DNA of 64,000 nt from the NCBI GenBank assembly GCA_943367755.1, contig CALRKB020000020.1:11399-75398 (forward strand). The letters are read 5' to 3'. The position numbers and the translations under genes were made by a program. The notes beneath the pieces were generated by a model. It saw only the letters and a list, made by a program, of their open reading frames with translations, searched no databases and was not told the DNA's origin. This document shows, one piece after another, positions 52,467-61,483 of the stretch (positions are counted from its first letter, which is position 1; every line of letters starts with the position of its first letter). The DNA is from PCC-6802 sp943367755. GTDB taxonomy: Bacteria; Cyanobacteriota; Cyanobacteriia; Pseudanabaenales; Pseudanabaenaceae.

Positions 52467-54200
52467 TTACCATCCATAATCATCTTGAAGTTGGTCATAA
52501 TCAAGAACTTTTGGGCGTTCTGCAATTGTTTTAGGTGTAGTTTGTTCCTCTGACACTTCTGCCTCTTCATCTATTGGCTTGGGTAAAGATGGTTGATTTG
52601 CCGAAATAATAAGAACTTGTTCTTCCTTTTGCTTTTGCTTGCGAGTTTTCTTTTGAGCCAGGAAAGTATCGCGATCGCGTACCTCTTCTAAAACAGCTCG
52701 GTTGCTAACTGTCTTACCTTCTTGCCTAACCTGACGGCTAGCAGCTTTTGCTTCATCCAGAGATACCTGCTCCGTTTCCAAGTCTTGGGCAAAGGCACGA
52801 GCAAGAAATACTTCTGTGCCACTTTCTTGGCGATACACCCAAACAGTCGTGATATCACTGGGGTTGTATCGCAACACTACATTTTCACCAGCATAGCCAG
52901 CCAGGTTCTCCCCTCGATACGTTAGATTCTCAAATTGCACATAGCCACCTCTATAGATGGTGCGTCGAGTTTGCTTCATCAAGCAAATATCTAGCTCTCT
53001 CTCTGTAACTAAACTTGGGTCAGCAATCAATCCGGCTTCCCACCGTTGAAACCGTGTCTGATTGCCCATACGTGCATCAAGGCTTTGGTTGTACCTATCT
53101 ACGAGGAATCGTACTAGCAGCATCTCTAATTCCCGTAATGTGAGACAGGCACTCTTTTCAGAATCTTCGGGACGTTCTTGCACATTTGAGCCTGTATACC
53201 CTGGTAGTGTTGAGAAAAACTGCGTGTTCAAAGCTCCAAATGGACGCTCAACTATACCGCCCTCAGAAGGGCGATCGCGAAAATGCCAGCTAATGCCTAA
53301 CTGCAAAGAAATTTGCTGAGCGTGGTTCGATTTAAAGTCCTTACCGCTATCTGTAAAGATATGCTCTGGCTTGCCATAAGTACCCCATTCACAGTTGAGC
53401 TTGTATTCCAAGCCATACTGTTTCGGTAAAATTGCATGACGCAATGCTAAACCTACCACTTGAGAACTTGGTGCGTCAAAACCCAGATTGATACCCACAA
53501 TGCAACGAGAATATGAGTCCACCACAGTCGTCAACCAAGGGCGACCTAATAGTTCTCCATGCCGATCCAGCAATAGGACATCGGCGCGAGTATGGTCGCA
53601 CTGCCAAACGTGATTGCTATACGATGGCTCAAGGTATAAGCCATCCTTTGTTTTATGTACCAGTCGCGATCCTTTCCAGCCAGGACTCCGCACACTCTTA
53701 GATTCCTGTTGCTTTGCGATCGTAGGTTCTAAAACTCGATAGACGGTCATGTGACTGGGATATTTCTCTAGCCCAAGTTCATGTGCCCTAGCTTTTACAC
53801 GAATCGCTACCTGAGCAGGCGTAATCCGTTTACTATTTTTATTTCCCTCAACATAAGTCTTGGTAATAAACTTTGTCCAGTCCTCATCAATTCGATGCCG
53901 TCCCTTGTCTGCTCTTTCGGTTTGCTTAAATGCGTTCAAACCTTCCTGCTCCCATTTCTTAACCAAACGCTGCACAGTTCGCGTAGAACACCCTAGCTTA
54001 GCCGCAGCCTCAATTAGTCTTTGCCCGTAGGTGCGGCGATCGCAAGGCTCTAGCAAACTGAGAATTACTTCCTGTTTAAGAATTGCCTCACCTGAAAGCT
54101 GAGTCGCGATCTTACTTGACTCTTGACAACCTGATTCACCATTTAACGATGGTAGTTCTGATGCGTCATCTAAAGAAGGGAATTCACGCACTTGTGCCAC
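52467..54200 (-). CDS. tnsB: TnsB DDE transposase
   Basis: A 577-residue transposase that cuts the 3' ends of the element and joins them to the target. N-terminal helix-turn-helix region (AAAKLGCSTRTVQRLVKKWEQEG, about 65-87) binds the end repeats. The catalytic triad is Asp202 (WQCDHTRADVL), Asp284 (HIFTDSGKDF) and Glu318 (GGIVERPFG). A small beta-barrel and a C-terminal tail with TnsC-contact function follow (residues about 410-577). It is the first gene of the tnsB-tnsC-tniQ operon, read inward from the far end. TnsA is missing, so strand cleavage is one-sided and cointegrates are expected. Confidence 0.96.
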   Translation of the reverse strand: MAQVREFPSLDDASELPSLNGESGCQESSKIATQLSGEAILKQEVILSLLEPCDRRTYGQRLIEAAAKLGCSTRTVQRLVKKWEQEGLNAFKQTERADKGRHRIDEDWTKFITKTYVEGNKNSKRITPAQVAIRVKARAHELGLEKYPSHMTVYRVLEPTIAKQQESKSVRSPGWKGSRLVHKTKDGLYLEPSYSNHVWQCDHTRADVLLLDRHGELLGRPWLTTVVDSYSRCIVGINLGFDAPSSQVVGLALRHAILPKQYGLEYKLNCEWGTYGKPEHIFTDSGKDFKSNHAQQISLQLGISWHFRDRPSEGGIVERPFGALNTQFFSTLPGYTGSNVQERPEDSEKSACLTLRELEMLLVRFLVDRYNQSLDARMGNQTRFQRWEAGLIADPSLVTERELDICLMKQTRRTIYRGGYVQFENLTYRGENLAGYAGENVVLRYNPSDITTVWVYRQESGTEVFLARAFAQDLETEQVSLDEAKAASRQVRQEGKTVSNRAVLEEVRDRDTFLAQKKTRKQKQKEEQVLIISANQPSLPKPIDEEAEVSEEQTTPKTIAERPKVLDYDQLQDDYGW

Positions 54201-54245
54201 TCCTGTTTTTTGATAACATCATGTTGCTATACTAGCACAAGAAAT

Positions 54246-54458
54246 GACAACGAATTCGTTAATCTTTTTGAAGAGCTATATACTCTGACTTTTTGAGAAA
54301 GGACAATTAAATTGTTAAAGTTCTGCTTTACGACAATCAAATTGTTAAACCAAGCTTTTGAGGTTAAACACAGTGAAATAGCTAAAATGCTTGCACTGCA
54401 TTGATTTGAAGTCGTGACACTAATTTGTTAACGATGACAAATAAAGTGTTACTCGACA
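54246..54458. repeat. tnsB-side transposon end with four TnsB-binding repeats
   Basis: The terminal repeat GACACTAATTTGTTAA at 54416-54431 is followed outward by ACTCGACA at the tip (54451-54458). Three more variants lie inward: GACAATCAAATTGTTAA (54332-54348), GACAATTAAATTGTTAA (54302-54318), and GACAACGAATTCGTTAA (54246-54262). They are spaced more widely than at the other end, the asymmetry usual for Tn7-like ends. The tnsB promoter must lie among them. Confidence 0.85.
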
Positions 54459-54632
54459 TGAATATAGCTTTCCAGCCTTACCATATAGGTAAGACTCAGG
54501 CATTTGGCAATGTTTTAGACCTGTGGATGAGGTTTCTACAAAGCGGATACTATCATTATCCCGCAAACCTGATCCATAGGTTCGATACATTACCGCTTAT
54601 TAAATTCTGACAAGATTTTAAAGACAGCAATT

Positions 54633-55850
54633 CTATTGGCAAAATTCTTCGACGCAGCGCACAAAGATTTCCACACCAGTGCCTAGAGCCGTTTCATCAA
54701 AATTAAAGCGAGGGTGATGGTGTGGATATGCCAAATCTTGATTTGGGTTGGCCGAGCCAACAAAGAAGTAACAGCCTGGGACTTTCTGCAAAAAGAAAGA
54801 CATATCTTCACCGCCCATAGTCTGACAGTCCGGTACAACACCTGCTGGTGTCTCTACAACGTTTTCAGCAACAGAGCGCACAAGCGAGGCGATCGCCTCG
54901 TCATTTATGACAGGTGGATAAAAGCGCTGATAATCTAATTCGTAACTAGCGCCATGACTTTGGCAGACCCCGGCAATCACCTGCTCTAACCGTTGGGGAA
55001 TAAGTTGTGCCAACGCGGGATTGAAGTAGCGCACCGTACCACTGAGGTAAGCCTTATCCGCAATCACGTTTCGCTTCGTACCCGCATGAAATTCGCCCAC
55101 AGTCACGACAGCGGCATCAATCGGATCGACATTCCGCGCCACTATTGTCTGGAGGGCATTAACTACCTGGGCTGCGACCAGCACCGAGTCAACAGTTTGA
55201 TGGGGCATGGCACCGTGTCCCCCTCTACCTAAAATTGTGCAGTTAAAGCTTTCTACTGCGGCCATTAGAGCGCCACTGCGTACTCCCACTGTACCGAGGG
55301 GCAAATTATTCCATAAATGCAGTCCAATAATTGCATCAACGTGGGGATGGTCTAGCACTCCCTGCTCAATCATGGGTTTAGCACCGCCTGGGCCTTCCTC
55401 GGCGGGTTGAAAAATTATTTTCACCGTTCCCGTAAAGCGATCGCGATGTTGCCAGAGAAAATAAGCTGTTCCTAGAGCGATCGCCGTGTGCCCATCATGA
55501 CCACAAGCATGCATCAAGCCGTCAATCTGGGAACGGTAGTCAACAATATTTTCTTCCTGAATTGGCAGGGCATCCATATCCGCACGGATTGCCATGACAG
55601 GCCCATTCGCAGATTTGGTACTGGTAATAGTGGCAACAATACCCGTCTGCGCGATGCCTGTTTGATGTGGAATTTCCCATTCCGTCAGCTTTTGGTGCAC
55701 GAATGCCGCAGTTCGTCTTTCCTTAAAACCCAGTTCCGGCCAGCGATGTAATTCTCTCCGCCATTGCACCAGGTTAGACTGCAATGCCAGGATTTCCGAT
55801 CTGATGTGAAACTTAGCAGTGCTAGGTGAGGTAACTGAAGTGGCAATCAT
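54633..55850 (-). CDS. M20-family amidohydrolase (N-acyl amino acid/hippurate type)
   Basis: A 405-residue metal-dependent amidohydrolase. Family signatures: HRWPELGFKERRTA near the start, MRADMDALPIQEE, the metal-binding MHACGHDGHTAIAL, and FQPAEEGPGGAKPMIEQG with the catalytic glutamate; HLWNNLPLGTVGVRSG; and near the C-terminus MGGEDMSFFLQKVPGCYFFVG. Predicted to hydrolyse N-acyl amino acids in the cytosol; exact substrate unknown. I start at ATG 55850 (MIATSVTSPS); a codon 27 bp upstream is also in frame. It is the first gene after the transposon. Confidence 0.9.
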   Translation of the reverse strand: MIATSVTSPSTAKFHIRSEILALQSNLVQWRRELHRWPELGFKERRTAAFVHQKLTEWEIPHQTGIAQTGIVATITSTKSANGPVMAIRADMDALPIQEENIVDYRSQIDGLMHACGHDGHTAIALGTAYFLWQHRDRFTGTVKIIFQPAEEGPGGAKPMIEQGVLDHPHVDAIIGLHLWNNLPLGTVGVRSGALMAAVESFNCTILGRGGHGAMPHQTVDSVLVAAQVVNALQTIVARNVDPIDAAVVTVGEFHAGTKRNVIADKAYLSGTVRYFNPALAQLIPQRLEQVIAGVCQSHGASYELDYQRFYPPVINDEAIASLVRSVAENVVETPAGVVPDCQTMGGEDMSFFLQKVPGCYFFVGSANPNQDLAYPHHHPRFNFDETALGTGVEIFVRCVEEFCQ

Positions 55851-55962
55851 GGTGAGGGACTTTGTAATGAAGACCAATCTTAAAGTACTTTCCCCATTGT
55901 AAGCAAAATTACATGAACCGCTAGCTTGCCTCTAACATTACGCTAGGTTTTCTAGCGCCACA

Positions 55963-57645
55963 CTATTTGCTTTGACGTTCTACTAGTTGCCCATCCTGCC
56001 AAATGCCTTCCTCGCGATCGCCATTCTCACGTATGAGTATCCCTTTGCCATTCAAATTGTCATCGCGGAACTCACCTTCGTAGCGACTACCAGTGGCATA
56101 TTGGATTGTACCCTTACCATTAAACTTGTCGTTACGAAATTCGCCTTCGTAGCGATCGCCGTTGGTATATTTACAAAAACCACGCCCATTTAGTTCTCCA
56201 TTGAGGAAATCACCCACGCAATAGTAAGTCTTCGCAGCAATCTTACCCTTGCCACTGGGTTTACCATTGACCAGATCGCCCTCATATACAACCCTGCCTT
56301 GCTGCATAGAAATCTTACCTCTTGCAGGTTTTGTTAACAGAATTGGTTGAGCCTGAGGCAGATTCGTAGTTGCAGGCGGTGACGCTCCAGTAGCAACTAT
56401 TCTAGTTCGATTGGGTGCGGAAAATTGAGAGAAATTCAGCGCAGCAAAAACGGAAGCAATCGCAATTCCTAGGCCTGCAATACCAAGAATTACGACCTGC
56501 GGTGATAATCGTCTAATTCTGCTAACGCTGGCAAGCCTCAGAGAGTTTAGGGAGCTAATCGGATCTGCGATCGCCTTACCAGGATCGTTGCGCTCTGCGG
56601 ACGATCCCGCAAGGACGGGAGCGCTTGGCATCGCAATCTCTAGAAAAGTAGAAGAATTACTAGAACTTGCTGTATCTATGATGGTAATGCGATCGGACGC
56701 TGAAGTCTCGATTGTCGAGCGATCGCCAGATTCAGAAATTCCTAAAAATGGAGGTGTATCAGATAGGATTATGGGTGTCGGTCTTGGCGGTAAAGCATCT
56801 CCAACAGCATGCAACAACCCTTGTAGTGCTGTCTCAGCCGAGCGGTATCGCTGACTAAAATGGGGTTTCACCATGGTATTTAAAACTTCTGCCAAACCGT
56901 CGCTGACCTGGACGAGATCGCGCCAAATAACTTCACCCGTATCGGCATCTTCGGGTAGCTGACTGGGTGGTACCCCCGTCAAAGCTTGAATACCAAGCAT
57001 TCCCACCGCATAGACATCGCTACCTAGTTTAGGCTTTCCATTTGCTTGCTCGTCAGGCATGTAGCCAGAGGAACCAATCGCCACCGTTACGGTCGTTTGC
57101 CCCTCACCAATCGTCAAAGTACTAATCTCTTTAACCGCACCAAAGTCAATCAGGACAATCTTGCCATCCCGATGTCGGCGCATGAGATTGGGAGGCTTGA
57201 TATCGCGATGGATCACCCCTTGTTGATGCACGACTGCCAACACGTCTAAGATATTTAATAGCAGGTGAGATACTTCTAGCTCGCTCAGTCGCTTGTCTTG
57301 GTATATTTCTGAGGAGAGCGTATGCCCATCAATGAATTCCTGTACTAGGTAAAACTCTCCACTTTCCTCAAAATGGGCAAATAGTTGGGGAATTTGGTCG
57401 TGTAGCTGACCTAGCTTATAAAGAGCAGAGGCTTCTTTATCAAATAGACTTTTGGCGATCGGCAAGGTTGTGCGATCGGAACTCCTTGGTCTAAAGTGCT
57501 TGACAACACACAAAGGCTTGCCAGGTAAATCAGCATCTTCAGCAAGATAAGTGACCCCAAACCCACCGCTGCCGATCTGTCGAGCGATTTTGTAGCGATT
57601 GCGCAGGATTTTGCCAACTATCACGATTGGTAAGACATTCGACAA
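55963..57645 (-). CDS. Ser/Thr kinase with C-terminal MORN repeats (copy 1)
   Basis: A 560-residue kinase. Kinase domain about 15-270: IGSGGFGVTYLAED (glycine loop), VVKHF (lysine), HRDIKPPNLMRR, DFGAVKE, GSSGYMPDEQANG. A linker with one transmembrane segment (VVILGIAGLGIAIASVFAALNF, about 383-404) leads to an extracytoplasmic region with MORN repeats (YEGEFRNDKFNGKGT, YEGEFRDDNLNGKG). MORN repeats may bind lipids or peptidoglycan. It is about 75% identical by eye in its domains to the kinase encoded at 58104-59789. Substrate unknown. Confidence 0.88.
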   Translation of the reverse strand: MSNVLPIVIVGKILRNRYKIARQIGSGGFGVTYLAEDADLPGKPLCVVKHFRPRSSDRTTLPIAKSLFDKEASALYKLGQLHDQIPQLFAHFEESGEFYLVQEFIDGHTLSSEIYQDKRLSELEVSHLLLNILDVLAVVHQQGVIHRDIKPPNLMRRHRDGKIVLIDFGAVKEISTLTIGEGQTTVTVAIGSSGYMPDEQANGKPKLGSDVYAVGMLGIQALTGVPPSQLPEDADTGEVIWRDLVQVSDGLAEVLNTMVKPHFSQRYRSAETALQGLLHAVGDALPPRPTPIILSDTPPFLGISESGDRSTIETSASDRITIIDTASSSNSSTFLEIAMPSAPVLAGSSAERNDPGKAIADPISSLNSLRLASVSRIRRLSPQVVILGIAGLGIAIASVFAALNFSQFSAPNRTRIVATGASPPATTNLPQAQPILLTKPARGKISMQQGRVVYEGDLVNGKPSGKGKIAAKTYYCVGDFLNGELNGRGFCKYTNGDRYEGEFRNDKFNGKGTIQYATGSRYEGEFRDDNLNGKGILIRENGDREEGIWQDGQLVERQSK

Positions 57646-57851
57646 AAATTGATACTAGCAATTCTGGCATATAACCAAGGGAAAATGTTTGGCATAGCTC
57701 CAAGCCAGGTTGGCAAAATTTTTGGAAATATATTAAATCTGGGAGAAAATCAACGACTATTACAGTCATTTAACTAAATTTCGCTAACTTAACCAGTAGT
57801 TGCTGGAAATATAGATAACATTTAAATCGAATTAGGGCTTTGGTCACCAAC

Positions 57852-58079
57852 ATGATTAGAGATATACGAAGGCTTAGGCTGATTTTTCCTCTCGGCTTTG
57901 CAACTTTTTGCACTAAATGCTTTCTAGTTATGCTTTTTGCTTCATCAGCAAGTGCCGTTCCCGCCGAGTTACCCAAACCAAAGGTCCCCGCTCCCAAGCC
58001 ACCCGCTCCCGTACAAGTATCAACCAGTGAAATACCGGCAGCTAATACCCCTAACAGACTTATTACAACGAGAAGGTAG
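57852..58079 (+). pseudogene. Truncated secreted protein, paralogue of the 60146 gene
   Basis: A 75-residue remnant. It has the same signal peptide (PLGFATFCTKCFLVMLFASSASAVP) and the same proline-rich linker (AELPKPKVPAPKPPAPVQV) as the secreted protein at 60146-61189, but stops soon after, losing the two prepeptidase-like domains. An upstream in-frame ATG at 57840 adds four residues. It is divergent from the copy-1 kinase as its paralogue is from copy 2. The sequence just upstream is similar in both, including CTAACTTAACCAGTAGTT. Confidence 0.75.
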
Positions 58080-58103
58080 ATAGTTCAGTTTTAAACTGAT
58101 GGG

Positions 58104-59789
58104 TCAATCTGCAATCTGTTTACCGTCTTTCCAAATAGCTGTAATGCGGTTGCCGTTTGCCTGAACAAATACCCCTTTGCCATTCAAATTATCATCACGG
58201 AACTCACCTTCGTAGCGACTACCATTGGCATATTCGATTTTCCCCTTCCCATTAAACTTGTCGTTGCGGAATTCTCCTTCGTAGCGATCGCCATTGGTAT
58301 AGTTGCAAAAACCGCTCCCGTTGAGTTCTCCATTTAGGAAATCTCCAATGCAATAGTATTTTGCAGCAGTCACCTTACCCTTACCATTAGGTTTGCCACT
58401 GACAAGATCGCCATCATAGATAACTCCGTTATGCAGAGAAACCCGCCCTCGCTCGGGTTTAGGTAGAAAAATTGGTGGTGTCTTAGGAGGATTTGCAATC
58501 GCAGGAAGAGGGGATTTTGTTGCAGCTATCCCAGGTCGATAGGGGAAGGGGAATTTGAAGAAATTCAGACCCGCAAAAATGGCGGCAATTGCAACTCCTA
58601 ATCCTCCTATGCCAAAAATTATTCGTTGAGACGACAATTTGCCAATACCTGCTTTTACAATAACAGGAAGAGAACGTATTACAGTTTTCTCCTGTTGTGC
58701 GATCGCAGTAGCAATATCGATAGGGTTTGAGGGCTGTGGTGGCTGCGCTAGCAGTGATATCACAATGGGAAGGTCACTGGGTACCGCTATTTCTACAGCA
58801 ACAGAGTCACTAGATGCTAAATTGTCTACGATCGAGAGATCGCTAGGTACTGAAAGTTGTAGGGTAGGGGGGTCGCTAGGCGATACCATTTCTGAGGATG
58901 GTGCTGGCAGTGACGTTATAGGGGTAGGGACAACAAGGTCTGGGAATGGTGGCAGAGCAGTTGCCACAGCCATAAGAAGCCCCTGCAATGCTTCAGTAGC
59001 CGATCGGTAGCGCTGGCTAAAGTGCGGCTTCACCATAGTATTCAAAACATCTGCCAAACTGTTACTTACTTTGGTGCGATCGCGCCAGATAATTTCGCCC
59101 GTTTCGGTGTCTTCTGAAAGTTGGCTGGGCGGTATGCCAGTCAGAGCTTGAATGCCAATCATGCCTACGGCATAGACATCACTGCATAGTTTGGGCTTAC
59201 CATTTGCTTGCTCGTCGGGCATATACCCAGAGGAGCCAACCACACCGGTCACAGTCGTTTGCCCCAGAGCATCAACTGCTAAAGTACTTATCTCTTTGAC
59301 TGCCCCAAAGTCAATCAGTACGATCTTGCCGTCCTTATATCGCCGCATTAAATTCGGAGGCTTAATATCTCGATGGATAACTCCATGTTGATGGACGACA
59401 GCTAGCACTTCCAAAATATTGAATAGCAAGTTAAATACTTCTCGCTCGCTTAACTGCTTACCCTTGGTAATTTCTGAGGCGAGATTGTGCCCATTGATGA
59501 ACTCTTGCACCAGATAAAATTCCCCATCTTCCTCAAAATGGGCAAATAGTTGCGGAATTTGGTTGTGTTCTTGGCCGAGTTTATAAAGAACTGTTGCCTC
59601 TCGATCAAAGAGACTTTTTGCCATTGGCATGATGGCACGATCTAGGTTTATTGGCTTGAAATGTTTGACAACGCACTTAGGCTTACCCGGTAAATCCTCA
59701 TCTTCAGCTAGATAAGTGATCCCAAACCCACCGCTGCCAATCTGTTGAGCGATCCTATAACGATTGCGGAGCGTTTTGCCAACTATCAC
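58104..59789 (-). CDS. Ser/Thr kinase with C-terminal MORN repeats (copy 2)
   Basis: A 561-residue paralogue of the 55963 kinase with the same layout: kinase domain about 8-265 (IGSGGFGITYLAEDED, VVKHFK, HRDIKPPNLMRRYKD, DFGAVKE, GSSGYMPDEQANG), a long variable linker of serine/proline/valine (280-385), one transmembrane helix (RIIFGIGGLGVAIAAIFAGLNF), and MORN repeats (YEGEFRNDKFNGKGK, YEGEFRDDNLNGKG). The linker differs most between the copies. Divergent from the secreted protein gene at 60146. Confidence 0.88.
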   Translation of the reverse strand: MIVGKTLRNRYRIAQQIGSGGFGITYLAEDEDLPGKPKCVVKHFKPINLDRAIMPMAKSLFDREATVLYKLGQEHNQIPQLFAHFEEDGEFYLVQEFINGHNLASEITKGKQLSEREVFNLLFNILEVLAVVHQHGVIHRDIKPPNLMRRYKDGKIVLIDFGAVKEISTLAVDALGQTTVTGVVGSSGYMPDEQANGKPKLCSDVYAVGMIGIQALTGIPPSQLSEDTETGEIIWRDRTKVSNSLADVLNTMVKPHFSQRYRSATEALQGLLMAVATALPPFPDLVVPTPITSLPAPSSEMVSPSDPPTLQLSVPSDLSIVDNLASSDSVAVEIAVPSDLPIVISLLAQPPQPSNPIDIATAIAQQEKTVIRSLPVIVKAGIGKLSSQRIIFGIGGLGVAIAAIFAGLNFFKFPFPYRPGIAATKSPLPAIANPPKTPPIFLPKPERGRVSLHNGVIYDGDLVSGKPNGKGKVTAAKYYCIGDFLNGELNGSGFCNYTNGDRYEGEFRNDKFNGKGKIEYANGSRYEGEFRDDNLNGKGVFVQANGNRITAIWKDGKQIAD

Positions 59790-60145
59790 GATCGATTACA
59801 ACTGCAACGACTAGGCTAGTAATATTAGCAATTTTGCCATACTACAAAGTGTAAATGGCAAAGTTACTCCAAGCCTTGTCAATGGAGACTTTTAGTTTAT
59901 GGTAGAAATTGGCTTGAAATGTATTTTCATCGTAAGTTTAGTGTCTGAGCAAGCACTTAAATTTACCAACCAAGTTATTAAGAATATTTTTGTTGCATTA
60001 AAAAATAGAACGAAGAAAATTTTGATTGTGGGAGAAAATGAATGATTATTGCAGTCATTGAGTAAATACTGCTAACTTAACCAGTAGTTTGCTGGCATGG
60101 GTAATTAACATTCAAAATTCAAATAGGATTAAGGCTTTTAGTAGA
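59790..60145. other. Divergent intergenic region, copy 2
   Basis: AT-rich, 356 bp, no ORF. Its right part matches the corresponding region upstream of the truncated copy at 57852 (shared CTAACTTAACCAGTAGTT and similar sequence up to each start codon), confirming the duplication included the shared control region. No clear promoter boxes were assigned. Confidence 0.5.
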
Positions 60146-61189
60146 ATGAATATACAAAGGCTTGGTTTTCTTTCATATCTTGGCTTTGCGGCTTTTTTCG
60201 CCGATTGCTCTCTAGTTATGCTTTGTGCTTTACCTGCAATCGCTGTTCCGAGTGAATTACCCAAACCAAGGGTAGCTACGCCAAAGCCACCTGCGCCCGT
60301 ACAGGTACCGCTCAATCGGATACCCGAACCTGAACCTGTCCAACCCTCAACCCGATCGGGTGGCAGCCCAAGCTACTACAATAATACCCCTGTTGACAAT
60401 ACGCCACGATATAGCCCACAACCAGAACCCCGCTTTGTTGACTCCCGCCCTCGTCAACTTCTGTATAAAGATGTGGTGGGCTGCAATGAAGAGGGACATA
60501 TTACCGCTATTCGCCGTATTAGCTTAGGGGAAGTTGCTCACTGTGTGATTAGTGACAATAGTTTTCGCAATAATAATGGTAGACCTGTGCATATCTACCA
60601 ATTTCAGGGCAAGGCCAATCAGCCTATTGTTTCTAAGTTAATTGGCGGGAAACCAGGTGATTGGCAATTGAGTCCTTACCTCATATTGCTGGGACCTGAT
60701 CGCCAGGTAATTGCCGCAGACGATAACACCAGCAGACAAAGGGTTGCCCAAGTAAATGTCAAACTACCGGAAACAGGTATCTATACCATATTGGCTAGTA
60801 ATGGCGATCCAAAGCAGACCGGACGTTATAGCGTAGTTGTAGAGAGAGATACAAACATCTACACCGTCGATCAGCTCGATGAACTCGACAGTCGCAGTTC
60901 AAGGCTCAGCCAGGATAATAGTGCTTACGAGATTTCTGAATTTCAGGGCGAACAAGACAGGCTTGTGACAATCAGAGCCAGCAGTTATAGCTTTTTCCCA
61001 GTTGTATATTTGCTTGACTCCGACGATCGCATTCTGGCTAGTAATGAAAATACCGTTGGCGATCGCAATACCACAATTGAATATCGACTACCTAAAAGTG
61101 GTACTTATAGGGTTTTGGTAAACTCCTTAAGGCCTGAAGATCGCGGCTCTTATCGGTTAACCATTAGCTCGTCTTCTCAGTTGCGCTAG
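60146..61189 (+). CDS. Secreted protein with two prepeptidase (PPC-like) domains
   Basis: A 347-residue exported protein. I start at ATG 60146 (MNIQRLGFLSYLGFAAFF), giving a signal peptide ending near LPAIAVPSE. A proline-rich linker (PKPRVATPKPPAPVQV and beyond) follows. Then two beta-rich repeats of the bacterial prepeptidase C-terminal (PPC) type: IYQFQGKANQPIV...LILLGPDRQVIAADDN...LPETGIYTILASNGDPKQTGRYSVVV, and SEFQGEQDRLVTI...VYLLDSDDRILASNENT...LPKSGTYRVLVNSLRPEDRGSYRLTI. The role is unknown; it is divergent from a kinase-MORN gene and may belong to the same surface-signalling unit. Confidence 0.85.
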   Translation: MNIQRLGFLSYLGFAAFFADCSLVMLCALPAIAVPSELPKPRVATPKPPAPVQVPLNRIPEPEPVQPSTRSGGSPSYYNNTPVDNTPRYSPQPEPRFVDSRPRQLLYKDVVGCNEEGHITAIRRISLGEVAHCVISDNSFRNNNGRPVHIYQFQGKANQPIVSKLIGGKPGDWQLSPYLILLGPDRQVIAADDNTSRQRVAQVNVKLPETGIYTILASNGDPKQTGRYSVVVERDTNIYTVDQLDELDSRSSRLSQDNSAYEISEFQGEQDRLVTIRASSYSFFPVVYLLDSDDRILASNENTVGDRNTTIEYRLPKSGTYRVLVNSLRPEDRGSYRLTISSSSQLR

Positions 61190-61483
61190 TTTGGCGGTGA
61201 CCATAGCTGGCGATCTCAACAACTATGACATTGCCGAATACCGATCATACCCAGGACATAAATTGCAAGATATTGTTTACATTCGTTAACATTCATTTAT
61301 ACTATGTAAATATCTGCTTTTGCCGATCGAGGCAAGATTAAAGCTGCGTACTCGATATACCTTGGGACGAAACTTGGGGAGCAAGGCAGTTTCTGCAACC
61401 TCTTCCAAACCTGCCTGCCCGTATGGAGCAGAAGATTGGAGAAAGCAGATTTTTGTTAGTACATTTACTTGTTAGGAGCGTTC
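61190..61483 (+). promoter_or_regulatory. Leader region of the RNA helicase gene
   Basis: 294 bp with no ORF. An AT-rich part (61265-61320) contains ATTCGTTAACATTCA and a TATACTATG-like -10. About 160 bp of transcribed leader would follow, including a GC-rich stretch capable of pairing (GCAAGGCAG...CTGCCTGCC). Long leaders are common upstream of cold- and redox-regulated cyanobacterial RNA helicase genes. Regulatory role inferred only. Confidence 0.4.

Larger units (their letters stand above)
28782..54458. mobile_element. Type V-K CRISPR-associated transposon carrying a type 6 BREX island
   Basis: A Tn7-like element of 25,677 bp. Both ends are the same perfect 43-bp inverted repeat (28782-28824 and 54416-54458), starting TGTCGAG and ending CTCGACA. 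Inside are tnsB-tnsC-tniQ at the far end, and cas12k, tracrRNA, a CRISPR array, a delocalized crRNA and cvkR at the tRNA end. TnsA is absent, as in all V-K systems. Flanking pentamers are TAAAT and TGAAT, a 4 of 5 match for a 5-bp target duplication. The element begins 62 bp after the PAM of the tRNA-Asp protospacer, within the 60-66 bp known for V-K CASTs. Cargo: eight BREX genes, toxin-antitoxin pieces and an IS200. Confidence 0.95.

Noticed and set aside
54425..54610. Short plus-strand ORF crossing the transposon end
   Set aside because: It starts in the terminal inverted repeat and has no coding character; it is an accident of the junction.
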